A DNA stretch of 64,000 bases, from NCBI RefSeq assembly GCF_000377565.1, contig NZ_KB898358.1, forward strand, positions 1 to 64,000, read 5' to 3'. A program made the position numbers and the translations under genes. Below are positions 17,996 through 25,931 of the stretch, in pieces. This stretch comes from Rhizobium sp. 2MFCol3.1 (GTDB taxonomy: Bacteria; Pseudomonadota; Alphaproteobacteria; Rhizobiales; Rhizobiaceae). The notes below the pieces were generated by a model. The model saw only the letters and a program-made list of their open reading frames with translations. It was not told the origin of the DNA and did no database searches. Within the stretch, counting starts at the first letter, position 1; each line of letters begins with the position of its first letter.

Positions 17996-18988
17996 TTAGA
18001 CGAGACCCGCCTGCTTGCCGGCCTCAGCGAGCGACTTCATCGGACGCGGTCCGATCTGCTGGATGACGATACCGGCCGCCAGGCAGCCGAGCTTGCCGCA
18101 ATCCTCGAGCGTCCGCCCCTGCGTGTAGCCGTAGAGGAAGCCCGCCGCGAACAGATCGCCGGCGCCGGTCGTGTCGACAAGCTCCTTGATCTCGATGGCG
18201 CTGACATAGAAGCGCTCGCTGCCCTTCAAGATGACGGCGCCCTCTTCGCTCATCGTTACCGCGGCGATCTTGCAATCCTGCGCGATCTTGACGAGCGCCT
18301 CTTCGAAATCCTCGGTCTCGTAGAGCGCCAGTGCTTCCTGCTTGTTGGCGAAAACGATGTCGACGGTGCCCGAGCGCATCAGGTCGAGAAACTCGTCGCG
18401 ATAGCGGCCGACGCAGAAGCTGTCGGAAAGCGTCATCGACATTTCGCGGCCGTTCTCATGGGCGATGCGGGCGCAATCGCGGATCGCTTCCTTGGCGCGC
18501 GGCGGATCCCAGAGATAGCCTTCGAAATAGGTGACCTTCGACTGTGCCACGACCTCGGGCTCGACATCCTCCGGTCCGAGCTCGACGCAGGCGCCGAGAT
18601 AGGTGTTCATCGAGCGCTCGCCGTCCTCGGTCACGAAGATCATCGAGCGGGCGGTCGGCGGGAACTTGCCCTTTGGCTGCGTCTGGTAGTGCACGCCCTG
18701 GGCGCGGATGTCATGCGCGAAGATCTCGCCGAGCTGGTCTTCGGCAACCTTGCCGAAATAGGCAGCCTTGCCGCCGAAATTGGCGATACCGGCCGCCGTG
18801 TTGCCGGCGCTGCCGCCCGAGGCTTCCAGCGCCGGGCCCATGTGGTTGTAGAGCAGTTCGGCGCGCTCGGCATCGATCAGGTTCATCGCTGCCTTGGTGA
18901 TCTTGTGATCAATGAGGAACTGGTCGTCGCAACGCGCGATAATATCGACGATGGCGTTGCCGACAGTCAGTACATCGAATTTGGTCAT
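17996..18988 (-). CDS. PfkB-family sugar/nucleoside kinase, adenosine kinase-like
   Basis: The 330-residue ribokinase-fold enzyme has the N-terminal GNAIVDI, the substrate-binding GGSAGNTAAGIANFGG near residues 58-73, and the catalytic signature DTTGAGDLFAAGFLYG near 280-295 with the base Asp. Rhizobial members of this group are usually annotated adenosine kinase, which makes AMP from adenosine, but other nucleoside or sugar substrates are possible. It is monocistronic on the minus strand, with about 430 gene-free bases upstream. Confidence 0.87.
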   Translation of the reverse strand: MTKFDVLTVGNAIVDIIARCDDQFLIDHKITKAAMNLIDAERAELLYNHMGPALEASGGSAGNTAAGIANFGGKAAYFGKVAEDQLGEIFAHDIRAQGVHYQTQPKGKFPPTARSMIFVTEDGERSMNTYLGACVELGPEDVEPEVVAQSKVTYFEGYLWDPPRAKEAIRDCARIAHENGREMSMTLSDSFCVGRYRDEFLDLMRSGTVDIVFANKQEALALYETEDFEEALVKIAQDCKIAAVTMSEEGAVILKGSERFYVSAIEIKELVDTTGAGDLFAAGFLYGYTQGRTLEDCGKLGCLAAGIVIQQIGPRPMKSLAEAGKQAGLV

Positions 18989-19416
18989 GAAATGGGAGGT
19001 CCCGGTTTTGGTGATAGCCGGTAGTCGGTCTTATCGGATTTTCAGCCCATGGGAAGCAGAAATGCCGGATCTGCGGCCAATCCTTTCGCAAAAATGCCGC
19101 GCGGACGTCATTCGCCTGTCATTTTGCCTGGCTATATCTCTCATCAACAAGATCGGCATGGACGGCTTTAGGGCAGTCGCCGATCGAGAAGGGCCCGACA
19201 GATAAAGTCATGCCCTTCGACGATACCGGTGCGACGCTGACCACGGATGAACTGGCAGCATGACCAACCGGCAATCCGGCAGGACCGGATGCGGAAAAGC
19301 GGGCCGAACCCCGCTTTTTTTGCGTTTGCGCCATGGCCGATGTCATTCCGGTTTGTCAGCGCGAACGGTTTGCTGTTAGACCTTTGATATTCCATGCAAT
19401 AGGCAATCCGTCCCCG
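18989..19416. other. Intergenic region with an orphan plus-strand terminator; small RNA candidate
   Basis: No plus-strand gene lies between the reversed kinase gene and the AEC carrier at 19417, yet a strong plus-strand terminator sits at 19295-19321. A transcript starting somewhere after about 19050 would be short and non-coding, or would carry only tiny ORFs. One of 17 codons, at 19210-19263 (MPFDDTGATLTTDELAA), has no clear ribosome binding site. The promoter was not identified with confidence. Confidence 0.4.
19295..19321 (+). terminator. Strong intrinsic terminator with no gene upstream
   Basis: AGCGGG and CCCGCT form the stem around CCGAAC, flanked by AAAA on the left and seven T on the right. 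Read on the minus strand the tail is only four T. It is well formed for plus-strand termination, but the nearest plus-strand gene ends at 17926. Confidence 0.75.
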
Positions 19417-20361
19417 ATGTCCGCCATCTTTCTCGACGTTCTTCCCATCTTCGTGATGATCCTCATCGGCTGGCTGATCGTCAAAGTGGGATTGATGAAG
19501 GCCGAGGTCGGCGATGCGCTGAGCGACTTCGTCTTCAAGATCGCCGTGCCGTTGCTGCTCTTCCGCACCATCGCCGAGGCGGACTTCAAGGGCGCCTCGC
19601 CATTTAGGCTCTGGATCGCCTACTTCTCCGGCGTCGCCATCACCTGGACCGCCGCCCATATCGCTGCCACGCGTTTCTTCGGCCGCGACGACCGGATCGG
19701 CGTGCTCGCCGGCGTGTCGTCGGCTTTTGCCAACACCATCTTCATCGGCCTGCCGCTCGTTCAGCGCACCGTCGGCGACAAGGGCCTCGTGCCGCTGTCG
19801 ATCCTGATCGCCGTGCACCTGCCTGTCATGATGATCATCGGCACCATTCTGATGGAGCGCGCCGAGCACAAGATCGCCGGTGGGCCCGGCCGCAGCATCG
19901 TCGCGGTGCTGCGCCAGATCGCCAGCAATCTCGTTCGCAATCCGCTCGTCATCGGGCTCGCCGGCGGCGCCCTCATGCATCTGCTCGGCTGGACGATGCC
20001 GATGCCTGTGGAACTCGTGGTCGATCAGATCGCCGGCGTGTCCGGCCCCGTCGCCCTCATCTCGCTCGGCATGGCGCTGCAGCAATACGGCACCTCGGGC
20101 AATGTCGGCATCGCCAGCGTCACCTCCGCCTTCAAGCTGCTGCTCTTGCCTGCCTGCGTTTGGACCACCAGCCACCTGCTCGGTCTCGAAAGCGATTGGA
20201 CGGCCGCACTCGTCCTGATCTCGGCGGTTCCGACAGGCGTCAACGCCTGGCTGATCGCCAACCGCTTCGGCGTCGGCCACAGCTTGGCCGCCTCGACGAT
20301 CACGCTGACGACCGCGCTCGGCGCCATCACCGTGTCCTTCTGGGCCTACCTGCTCGGATAA
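19417..20361 (+). CDS. AEC-family transporter (auxin efflux carrier / malonate permease type)
   Basis: The 314-residue membrane protein has about ten transmembrane segments in two five-helix halves, typical of the BART superfamily. The first is FLDVLPIFVMILIGWLIVKV. Conserved family segments include FVFKIAVPLLLFRTIAE and VSSAFANTIFIGLPL. Members move organic acids, with the direction often unproven. The ATG at 19417 gives the usual family length and starts immediately before the first helix; an upstream ATG at 19333 adds unrelated residues. Confidence 0.87.
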   Translation: MSAIFLDVLPIFVMILIGWLIVKVGLMKAEVGDALSDFVFKIAVPLLLFRTIAEADFKGASPFRLWIAYFSGVAITWTAAHIAATRFFGRDDRIGVLAGVSSAFANTIFIGLPLVQRTVGDKGLVPLSILIAVHLPVMMIIGTILMERAEHKIAGGPGRSIVAVLRQIASNLVRNPLVIGLAGGALMHLLGWTMPMPVELVVDQIAGVSGPVALISLGMALQQYGTSGNVGIASVTSAFKLLLLPACVWTTSHLLGLESDWTAALVLISAVPTGVNAWLIANRFGVGHSLAASTITLTTALGAITVSFWAYLLG

Positions 20362-20378
20362 TCGAGATACCTGAAACG

Positions 20379-20406
20379 AAAAAGCCCGGCGCATCGGCCG
20401 GGCTTT
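20379..20406. terminator. Bidirectional terminator between AEC carrier and cytochrome c
   Basis: AAAGCCCGGC and its complement GGCCGGGCTTT flank a short loop between two convergent genes. T-rich sequence follows on both sides, longer on the minus strand (CTTTTTCGTTT). It should serve mainly the cytochrome gene and secondarily the carrier. Confidence 0.8.
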
Positions 20407-20429
20407 CGCATCTCATGCAATGGAAGATC

Positions 20430-21005
20430 TCACTGCGTCGCCGAATCAGGCGCGTTCGGATCCGGCAGCGGCACCGGCGAATCGGCCAGCGTGTGCAGAT
20501 AGAGGATCACGTTGGCGCGGTCGGTGTCCTTCTGGAGGCCGGCAAAGCCCATCGCCGTTCCGGCAATGTACTTCTTCGGCGCGGCCAGGAAGTGATTCAG
20601 GTGATCGAAGGTCCACTTCTCGCTGGCGCCCTTGGAAAAATCCTTCATGGCGGCGGAATAGGCGAAACCTTCATGCGCGCCGATGGGACGATCTACGACA
20701 CCAAAGAGGTTCGGCCCGACCTTGTTCGGTCCCCCTTTCGTGCCGTCATGACAGGCCTGACACTTCTTGAAGACCGTTTCGCCGGCCTTGGCGTCGGCTT
20801 TTGCAAGCAGCTGCGCGATCGGCACGGCGGCAGCCGGAGCAGCACCACCGGCATCGGCGGCCGAAGCTTCCTCGGCTACAATGGTAAAGCCCTCTTTTTC
20901 CGGATTTTCCGAATGAAACAGGCTTTCCGAAGCGATGGATACGGACATCAGGACGAAAACCGTCCCAAGTAGCGCTCCCACCGCCGTATTCACGTAAGAA
21001 TTCAT
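20430..21005 (-). CDS. cycM: Membrane-anchored c-type cytochrome (CycM type)
   Basis: The 191-residue protein starts with an uncleaved-looking signal anchor ([21 protein letters not shown]) and an Ala-rich linker. The class I cytochrome c domain follows, with haem motif CQACH and axial-ligand region [12 protein letters not shown]. CycM-type cytochromes carry electrons from the bc1 complex to the aa3 oxidase on the periplasmic face. The ATG at 21005 is chosen over one 11 codons upstream because GGGGGAG lies before it. It is divergent from kdsB. Confidence 0.88.
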   Translation of the reverse strand: MNSYVNTAVGALLGTVFVLMSVSIASESLFHSENPEKEGFTIVAEEASAADAGGAAPAAAVPIAQLLAKADAKAGETVFKKCQACHDGTKGGPNKVGPNLFGVVDRPIGAHEGFAYSAAMKDFSKGASEKWTFDHLNHFLAAPKKYIAGTAMGFAGLQKDTDRANVILYLHTLADSPVPLPDPNAPDSATQ

Positions 21006-21163
21006 CTGTGATGCTCCCCCCTCACAGCCGGCAGACATAAAACCGGTCTGTCACTTGAAATCGAGCGAAACCTATGTCTTTTGGCTAGTTCTTGCAACAG
21101 CCGAACGCCTCGGCAGCATGAGACTTTTTGACACCTTTCCGCCCGGAAATGAAGGCCTGAGCA

Positions 21164-21913
21164 ATGGCAAGTCCAAATTTAGACAACGTACTCGTCCTCA
21201 TTCCGGCCCGCATGGCATCCACCCGACTGCCCGGAAAGCCGCTCGCCGACATCTGCGGCAAGCCAATGGTCATCCAGGTGGCTCTGAGGGCGAAGGAGGC
21301 CGCGATCGGCCGCGTGGTCGTTGCCGTCGACGAGCAGGAAGTGTTCGACGTGGTCGCCGCCGCCGGTTTCGAGGTCGTCATGACCGCCAAGGCGCACCAG
21401 TCCGGCTCCGACCGGATTTACGAAGCGCTGACCAAGGTCGATCCAGAAGGCCGCATCGAATATATCGTCAACGTCCAGGGCGACCTGCCGACGATCGAGC
21501 CGGAAACGGTACGCGCATCGCTGCGCCCGCTTGAAGACGCCGAAGTCGATATCGCCACGCTGACCATCGCCATCGACAACGAGGAAGACAAGACGGCGCC
21601 GCATATCGTCAAGGTGGTCGGCGCGCCGCTGTCCGAGACCCGCATGCGGGCGCTCTATTTCACGCGGGCAACGGCACCCTATGGCGAAGGCCCGCTTTAT
21701 CATCACATCGGCCTCTACACCTATCGCCGCGCGGCGCTGGAGCGCTTCGTATCGCTCGGGCCCTCCACGCTCGAAAAGCGCGAATCGCTGGAGCAGCTGC
21801 GGGCGCTGGAAGCCGGCATGCGCATCGATGTCGAGATCGTTGACACCGTTCCGCTCGGTGTCGATACTCCCGCCGACCTTGAAAAGGCGCGGCGCATTCT
21901 TTCCGCACAATAG
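21164..21913 (+). CDS. kdsB: 3-deoxy-manno-octulosonate cytidylyltransferase
   Basis: The 249-residue enzyme activates Kdo with CTP to give CMP-Kdo, needed for lipopolysaccharide inner core. The nucleotide-binding start is [20 protein letters not shown]. Further signatures are [11 protein letters not shown] and the metal-binding [12 protein letters not shown], and the C-terminal half has [13 protein letters not shown] and the late [11 protein letters not shown]. It is followed after 16 bases by pheA on the same strand, a pairing common in Rhizobiales. Confidence 0.96.
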   Translation: MASPNLDNVLVLIPARMASTRLPGKPLADICGKPMVIQVALRAKEAAIGRVVVAVDEQEVFDVVAAAGFEVVMTAKAHQSGSDRIYEALTKVDPEGRIEYIVNVQGDLPTIEPETVRASLRPLEDAEVDIATLTIAIDNEEDKTAPHIVKVVGAPLSETRMRALYFTRATAPYGEGPLYHHIGLYTYRRAALERFVSLGPSTLEKRESLEQLRALEAGMRIDVEIVDTVPLGVDTPADLEKARRILSAQ

Positions 21914-21929
21914 AAATGACGGATCTTCC

Positions 21930-22790
21930 ATGAGCATCAAGACCAACAAGATCGCCTTCCAGGGCGACTTCGGCGCCAATTCCGATATGGCCTGCCGCGA
22001 CATGTTTCCTGATATGGAGCCGCTGCCGTGCCAGACCTTCGAGGATGCCTTCGTGGCGCTCGAAAGCGGCGATGCCGATCTGGCGATGATCCCGATCGAA
22101 AACACCATAGCCGGCCGCGTCGCCGACATTCACCACCTGCTGCCGGAATCGCGCCTGCACATCATCGGCGAATATTTCATGCCGATCCGCTTCCAGCTCA
22201 TGGTGCTGCCCGGCGTCACCAAGGACGAGGTCCGCACCGTCCACAGCCACATCCACGCGCTCGGCCAGTGCCGCAAGATCGTGCGCGCCAATGGCTGGAA
22301 GGCCGTCGTTGCCGGCGATACGGCGGGCGCCGCCAAGCTGGTGCAGGAAACCGGTGATCGCTCGATGGCAGCGCTCGCTCCGCGTCTGGCCGCCGACCTC
22401 TACAAGCTCGATATCATCGCCGAAAACGTCGAGGACACCGAAGACAACGTCACCCGCTTCGTCATCCTCTCGCGTGACGAGAAGTGGGCCGAACGTGGCG
22501 CTGCCGAAGAGAAGCTGGTCACCACCTTTGTCTTTAATGTCCGCAACATTCCGGCCGCGCTCTACAAGGCGCTCGGCGGCTTTGCCACCAACAGCATCAA
22601 CATGACCAAGCTGGAAAGCTACCAGCTCGGCGGCAAGTTCGTCGCCACCCAGTTCTACGCCGACATCGAAGGCCACCCCGGCGACGCTAACGTCCGCCGC
22701 GCTCTGGAAGAGTTGCAGTTTTTCTCCGAGAAGGTGCGCATCCTCGGCGTCTACAAGGGCCACCCGATGCGGGGCCTGCTGCAGAAGTAA
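21930..22790 (+). CDS. pheA: Prephenate dehydratase
   Basis: The 286-residue enzyme converts prephenate to phenylpyruvate in phenylalanine synthesis. The catalytic half (to about residue 185) starts KIAFQGDFGANSDMACRD and has PIENTIAGRVADIHHLL and the dehydratase motif NVTRFVIL, with the essential Thr-Arg-Phe. The C-terminal ACT domain has ALGGFATNSINMTKLES, the usual phenylalanine-binding region, so feedback inhibition is expected. There is no chorismate mutase fusion. The ATG at 21930 follows GGATCTTCC. Confidence 0.95.
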   Translation: MSIKTNKIAFQGDFGANSDMACRDMFPDMEPLPCQTFEDAFVALESGDADLAMIPIENTIAGRVADIHHLLPESRLHIIGEYFMPIRFQLMVLPGVTKDEVRTVHSHIHALGQCRKIVRANGWKAVVAGDTAGAAKLVQETGDRSMAALAPRLAADLYKLDIIAENVEDTEDNVTRFVILSRDEKWAERGAAEEKLVTTFVFNVRNIPAALYKALGGFATNSINMTKLESYQLGGKFVATQFYADIEGHPGDANVRRALEELQFFSEKVRILGVYKGHPMRGLLQK

Positions 22791-22794
22791 CGAC

Positions 22795-22818
22795 AAAGGG
22801 CGCCGAGGCGCCCTTTTT
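22795..22818 (+). terminator. Terminator of kdsB-pheA
   Basis: A short perfect stem, GGGCGCC with GGCGCCC, is followed by TTTTT four bases after the pheA stop codon. Preceding A residues make it partly symmetrical, so it may also stop the convergent VOC transcript. Confidence 0.85.
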
Positions 22819-22836
22819 AATACTTTGCAATGATGC

Positions 22837-23205
22837 TTACTTATCCGGCTCACAAACCCGCAGCCGATGCCCGTCCGGATCGAGCACCACGAAAGTCGGG
22901 CCGAAGTCGAGGTCCGTCAGATCCTGTGCGATCGGCAGATGCCGGTCGCGCCAGTCGCGGTAGAGGTTGGAGACGCCGTTTTCGCCTGGCACCATGAAGG
23001 CGATCTCGGCGCGGCTGCCGATCGCCGATGGTTGCGGCACGACGCTGCTCAGCCGCCACAGCCCGAGCGTGAAGCCGCCATCGAGCGCGAAAGCCACGAA
23101 ATTGGGTGCTGATGCGACCGGTTCGCGGTTGAGGAGCGCCTTGTAGAAGCTGGCACTCTCGGCGGGATCGCGGACATAGAGAATGATGAGATTGGGGCTG
23201 TTCAT
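22837..23205 (-). CDS. VOC-family protein (glyoxalase/bleomycin-resistance fold)
   Basis: The 122-residue protein has two beta-alpha-beta-beta-beta modules: LIILYVRDPAESASFYKALL at the N-terminus and the C-terminal TFVVLDPDGHRLRVCEP. The metal-site positions are not the full glyoxalase I set. Its activity (dioxygenase, isomerase or antibiotic binding) is unknown. GAGGGA precedes the ATG. A WYL-domain regulator lies upstream on the same strand, a frequent neighbour of such proteins, with a small hypothetical gene between. Confidence 0.8.
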   Translation of the reverse strand: MNSPNLIILYVRDPAESASFYKALLNREPVASAPNFVAFALDGGFTLGLWRLSSVVPQPSAIGSRAEIAFMVPGENGVSNLYRDWRDRHLPIAQDLTDLDFGPTFVVLDPDGHRLRVCEPDK

Positions 23206-23304
23206 GATAGTGTCCCTCTGCGTGAAAATGACGTGATGATGCGAGCGCCGCCGGGTTTTCCGGCAGCGTTCAAAAGCGTGATTGAAATGTGAAAGTGTGG
23301 TCGG

Positions 23305-23565
23305 TTACCGCTCGCGGTCGCGGCTGTCCCAGTCGATGACGCCGATATCGCGCCTCAGGTTTTCCGACATGGATTGCGGATCGAGACGCGGAGCGCCGGT
23401 CCGTCCCATGCTATGCGCCATGCTGCGCGATGCATTCTGCATCATCCTGAGCATCAGCGATTGCGGATACCAGGTGTCGGAGCCGGCCTCGTCGGAACGG
23501 TGGTTGCCGCGCGTCGTCTGGCCCATGGTCTGGCCCATGGTCTGGGACGTGTTCAGGCTCGTCAT
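23305..23565 (-). CDS. Small hypothetical protein with Met-Gly-Gln-Thr repeat
   Basis: The 86-residue product is not recognised. It is polar and rich in Met, Ser, Arg and Asp. It contains the tandem short repeat MGQTMGQT and ends with LRRDIGVIDWDSRDRER. The arginine-rich tail faintly resembles the ends of DUF1127-like proteins, but not enough to assign. A strong AGGAGG seven bases before the ATG at 23565 supports this start and supports a real gene. It lies between the VOC and WYL genes on the same strand. Confidence 0.6.
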   Translation of the reverse strand: MTSLNTSQTMGQTMGQTTRGNHRSDEAGSDTWYPQSLMLRMMQNASRSMAHSMGRTGAPRLDPQSMSENLRRDIGVIDWDSRDRER

Positions 23566-23617
23566 GGCAGGTCCTCCTGTTTCGATGGGACCCATACTAG
23601 ACTCATATGCTGTCAGT

Positions 23618-24322
23618 TTATGGCAGTAGTGTTTTCTGTTCGCGCGGCACGATTTCGCGGTCGCTCCACTCCTGCAGCAGCGCGGCTCGGCGGCGCGGAT
23701 AGCGCGTCTCCTGCGGGATCATCTCGACGATCCGATCGGTGCGGAAATGCCGGTAGTCCTGTCTGAGCTCGCACCAGGCAACGATCATTCGGACCTGTTC
23801 GGTATAGCTGATCGCGAAGGGCCAGACATTGCGGATGGAGACGGTGCCGCCCTCGTCGGTATAGGTGAGCTTCAGCACCCGCTCGCCGCGGATCGCCTTG
23901 CGGATCACGCCCATGTCGGCCTTGCTCGATATCGGCGGGCGCATGTGGATGAGGAGAGGGGACGTTTCGATCTCGTCGCGGATCTCGCGCGGCAAAACGT
24001 CGGCGATCTTGGCGAGTGCATCGGCGCCCGCTGCCGCCAGCCTCGGATCGGCCGCCCGCGCCACCCAACGCGATCCCAGCACCAGCGCCTCGATCTCGTC
24101 CTGCGAAAACATCATCGGCGGCAGCATGAAGCCGGGTCTGAGGATATAGCCAAGCCCCGGCTCGCCCTCGATAAGCGCTCCCTGCGCCTGCAGGCTGGCA
24201 ATGTCGCGGTAGAGCGTGCGGATGCTGACACCGGTTTCCTCCGCCAGCACCGCGCCGCTCACCGGCCGCCGGTAACGGCGCAGCGTCTGCAGCAATGTCA
24301 GCAGGCGTTCTGAGCGAGCCAT
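23618..24322 (-). CDS. WYL-domain (YafY/DeoR-type) transcriptional regulator
   Basis: The 234-residue protein has an N-terminal winged helix (residues about 1-60: RLLTLLQTLRRYRRPVSGA ... GVSIRTLYRDIASLQAQGA). A WYL ligand-sensing domain follows, here with WPFAISYTEQVRMIVAWCEL in the core, then an Arg-rich segment FRTDRIVEM. Such regulators often control an adjacent gene, here plausibly the small protein and VOC protein downstream. Their ligands are mostly unknown. Confidence 0.87.
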   Translation of the reverse strand: MARSERLLTLLQTLRRYRRPVSGAVLAEETGVSIRTLYRDIASLQAQGALIEGEPGLGYILRPGFMLPPMMFSQDEIEALVLGSRWVARAADPRLAAAGADALAKIADVLPREIRDEIETSPLLIHMRPPISSKADMGVIRKAIRGERVLKLTYTDEGGTVSIRNVWPFAISYTEQVRMIVAWCELRQDYRHFRTDRIVEMIPQETRYPRRRAALLQEWSDREIVPREQKTLLP

Positions 24323-24331
24323 TCTATTGGC

Positions 24332-25291
24332 CTACTTCTTCCACTCCACCCAGTCGCGCATCAGGCGGTGAGCGATTGCGCCCTTCGGCGGCGGGGCGCT
24401 GCCGTTGGCGCCCGGACGCTCGAGCATCTCGATCGTCTCCTCGCGGGTAAACCAGCGGCAGTCCTCGAGCTCCTGCTCGTCGCGGGTGATGTCGCGTGAC
24501 TTGGCCTCGGCATAGCAGCCGATCATCAGCGTGTGCGGCATCGGCCAGGGCTGCGAGGCGTGGTAGCGGACGCGTCCGGTGCGGATGCCGGATTCTTCCA
24601 GCGTTTCGCGGCGCACGGCGTTCTCGATGGTTTCGCCGGGCTCCACGAAGCCGGCGAGACAGGAATACATGCCCGGCGCGAAATGCGGACCGCGCCCGAG
24701 CAGGCAGAGATCACGCTCCTCGTCGATGGTAAGCATGATGACGACAGGGTCGGTGCGCGGGAAGATCGTGTGCTGGCAGGCGGAGCAGACGCGCTTGTAG
24801 CCGCCGATATGCATCTCCATGCCGGAGCCGCAGCGGCCGCAGAACCGGTTGTCGCTGTTCCAGCGGATCAGGCTGGCGCTCTGCGCGAATTCGCCGAGCA
24901 GCACGTCGTCGAGCAGCATGTCGCGATAGAGCGACCGACCGTCGGCGGGCTTGTATTGGCTCGAAAGCTCTTCTTCCGGCACGGCGACCGGCACCGCCAG
25001 CCGGGGCTCGCCGGTCTTGCGGTAGCCGAGCAGGATCGTCTCGTCCCAGTTGGGCTTGAGATCGGTCAGCTCGTAGCGCGCAAACAGCGGGTCGAGCACC
25101 TGGCCGTCATGCTTCAATACCAGCTTGTCGCCGGTAAAGGCGAAAATATGGGTTCCATCCTTGGCGAGCGCCTCGTCCACCGAGTTTTCGTTGCGATGCT
25201 CGGAATCACGGATCAGGTCGTTGGCGGCGAATGCCGTCAGATTGCTGGGCTCGGGATGGGGTACATCCGTCTCGAAAAGCGAACGGCTCAT
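24332..25291 (-). CDS. nudC: NAD(H) pyrophosphatase / NAD-RNA decapping hydrolase NudC
   Basis: The 319-residue Nudix enzyme cleaves NAD(H) and removes NAD caps from RNA. An N-terminal NUDIX-like domain is followed by a zinc ribbon (CGRCGSG and CSACQ, near residues 145-167). The Nudix box is visible as GFVEPGETIENAVRRETLEE, and the signature SQPWPMPHTLMIG separates NudC from other Nudix proteins. The ATG overlaps the stop of the HIT gene (ATGA), so the two are coupled. Confidence 0.94.
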   Translation of the reverse strand: MSRSLFETDVPHPEPSNLTAFAANDLIRDSEHRNENSVDEALAKDGTHIFAFTGDKLVLKHDGQVLDPLFARYELTDLKPNWDETILLGYRKTGEPRLAVPVAVPEEELSSQYKPADGRSLYRDMLLDDVLLGEFAQSASLIRWNSDNRFCGRCGSGMEMHIGGYKRVCSACQHTIFPRTDPVVIMLTIDEERDLCLLGRGPHFAPGMYSCLAGFVEPGETIENAVRRETLEESGIRTGRVRYHASQPWPMPHTLMIGCYAEAKSRDITRDEQELEDCRWFTREETIEMLERPGANGSAPPPKGAIAHRLMRDWVEWKK

Positions 25292-25698
25292 GATGAAAGG
25301 GCTTCCCGCATCGTCTCTATGAATTGGTCTCGTTTTGCGTCCTCATAGGCTTCCGCCTTGCCGTAGCCCCAGATCGGGCCGGGCCAGTTCGGATCACCCT
25401 CGAAGCGCGCGACGACATGAACATGAAGCTGGCGGACGATATTGCCAATAGCCGCGACATTGATTTTTGTCGCCCCGGTCACCTTCTTCAAGGCGGTCGA
25501 GGCCAGCTCCGTCTCGAAGGTCAACATCACCTGGTCGAGCGGAGTCAGCTCGAAAATCTCGGTGATATCGGTGCGCTGCGGCACGAGGATCAGCCATGGC
25601 CAGCGACAGTCCCTGGCCAGCCGGAAGTCGCAGAGGCCCGTTTTCAGGATACTGATGCTGTCATTGGCCAGCCGGTGGTCGAGTTTGAAAGCGTCCAA
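25288..25698 (-). CDS. HIT-family nucleotide-binding protein, TTG start
   Basis: The 136-residue protein has the histidine triad QLHVHVVAR at residues 90-98 and the family-typical WPWLILVPQR. HIT proteins hydrolyse or transfer nucleotides on phosphoramidate or dinucleotide substrates. I start it at the TTG at 25698: GGAGG lies eight bases ahead and the domain begins there. The longer frame from an ATG at 25818 would run antisense through the SRP RNA and add residues with no HIT similarity. Its end is coupled to nudC (ATGA overlap). Confidence 0.82.
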   Translation of the reverse strand: MDAFKLDHRLANDSISILKTGLCDFRLARDCRWPWLILVPQRTDITEIFELTPLDQVMLTFETELASTALKKVTGATKINVAAIGNIVRQLHVHVVARFEGDPNWPGPIWGYGKAEAYEDAKRDQFIETMREALSS

Positions 25699-25786
25699 CG
25701 GGTATTCCTCCAGAGTTTTCCATAGGCTAGCAGTTTTTTCGGAGCTTGGCTTGCTTTTGATCGCGATATTGCCGATATGTGCCTTC

Positions 25787-25882
25787 GGGAGGTTGGTGGT
25801 GGACGAGCCACTCGCCAACCGGGTCAGGTCCGGAAGGAAGCAGCCCTAACGAGCCAGGCACGGGTCATCGTGCCAGCCTCCC
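25787..25882 (+). ncRNA. ffs: Signal recognition particle RNA (4.5S type)
   Basis: The 96-base RNA carries the invariant Ffh-binding core GTCAGGTCCGGAAGGAAGCA followed by GCCCTAA, which forms the symmetric and asymmetric loops. The apical tetraloop is GGAA. The ends GGGAGG (25787-25792) and CCTCCC (25877-25882) pair to close the rod. With Ffh it targets nascent membrane proteins to FtsY. It lies 50 bases upstream of dnaX, as in many alphaproteobacteria, and is head-to-head with the HIT gene. End positions are set by the terminal pairing. Confidence 0.95.
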
Positions 25883-25931
25883 ACCCTTCTCTCCATCCTT
25901 TGCCCGAAGAGTTCGGGCGTTAAGCAGGGCG

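Noticed and set aside
25698..25818. The N-terminal 40 residues of the longer HIT frame
   Set aside because: Antisense to the SRP RNA, no family similarity, and a TTG with GGAGG explains translation better.
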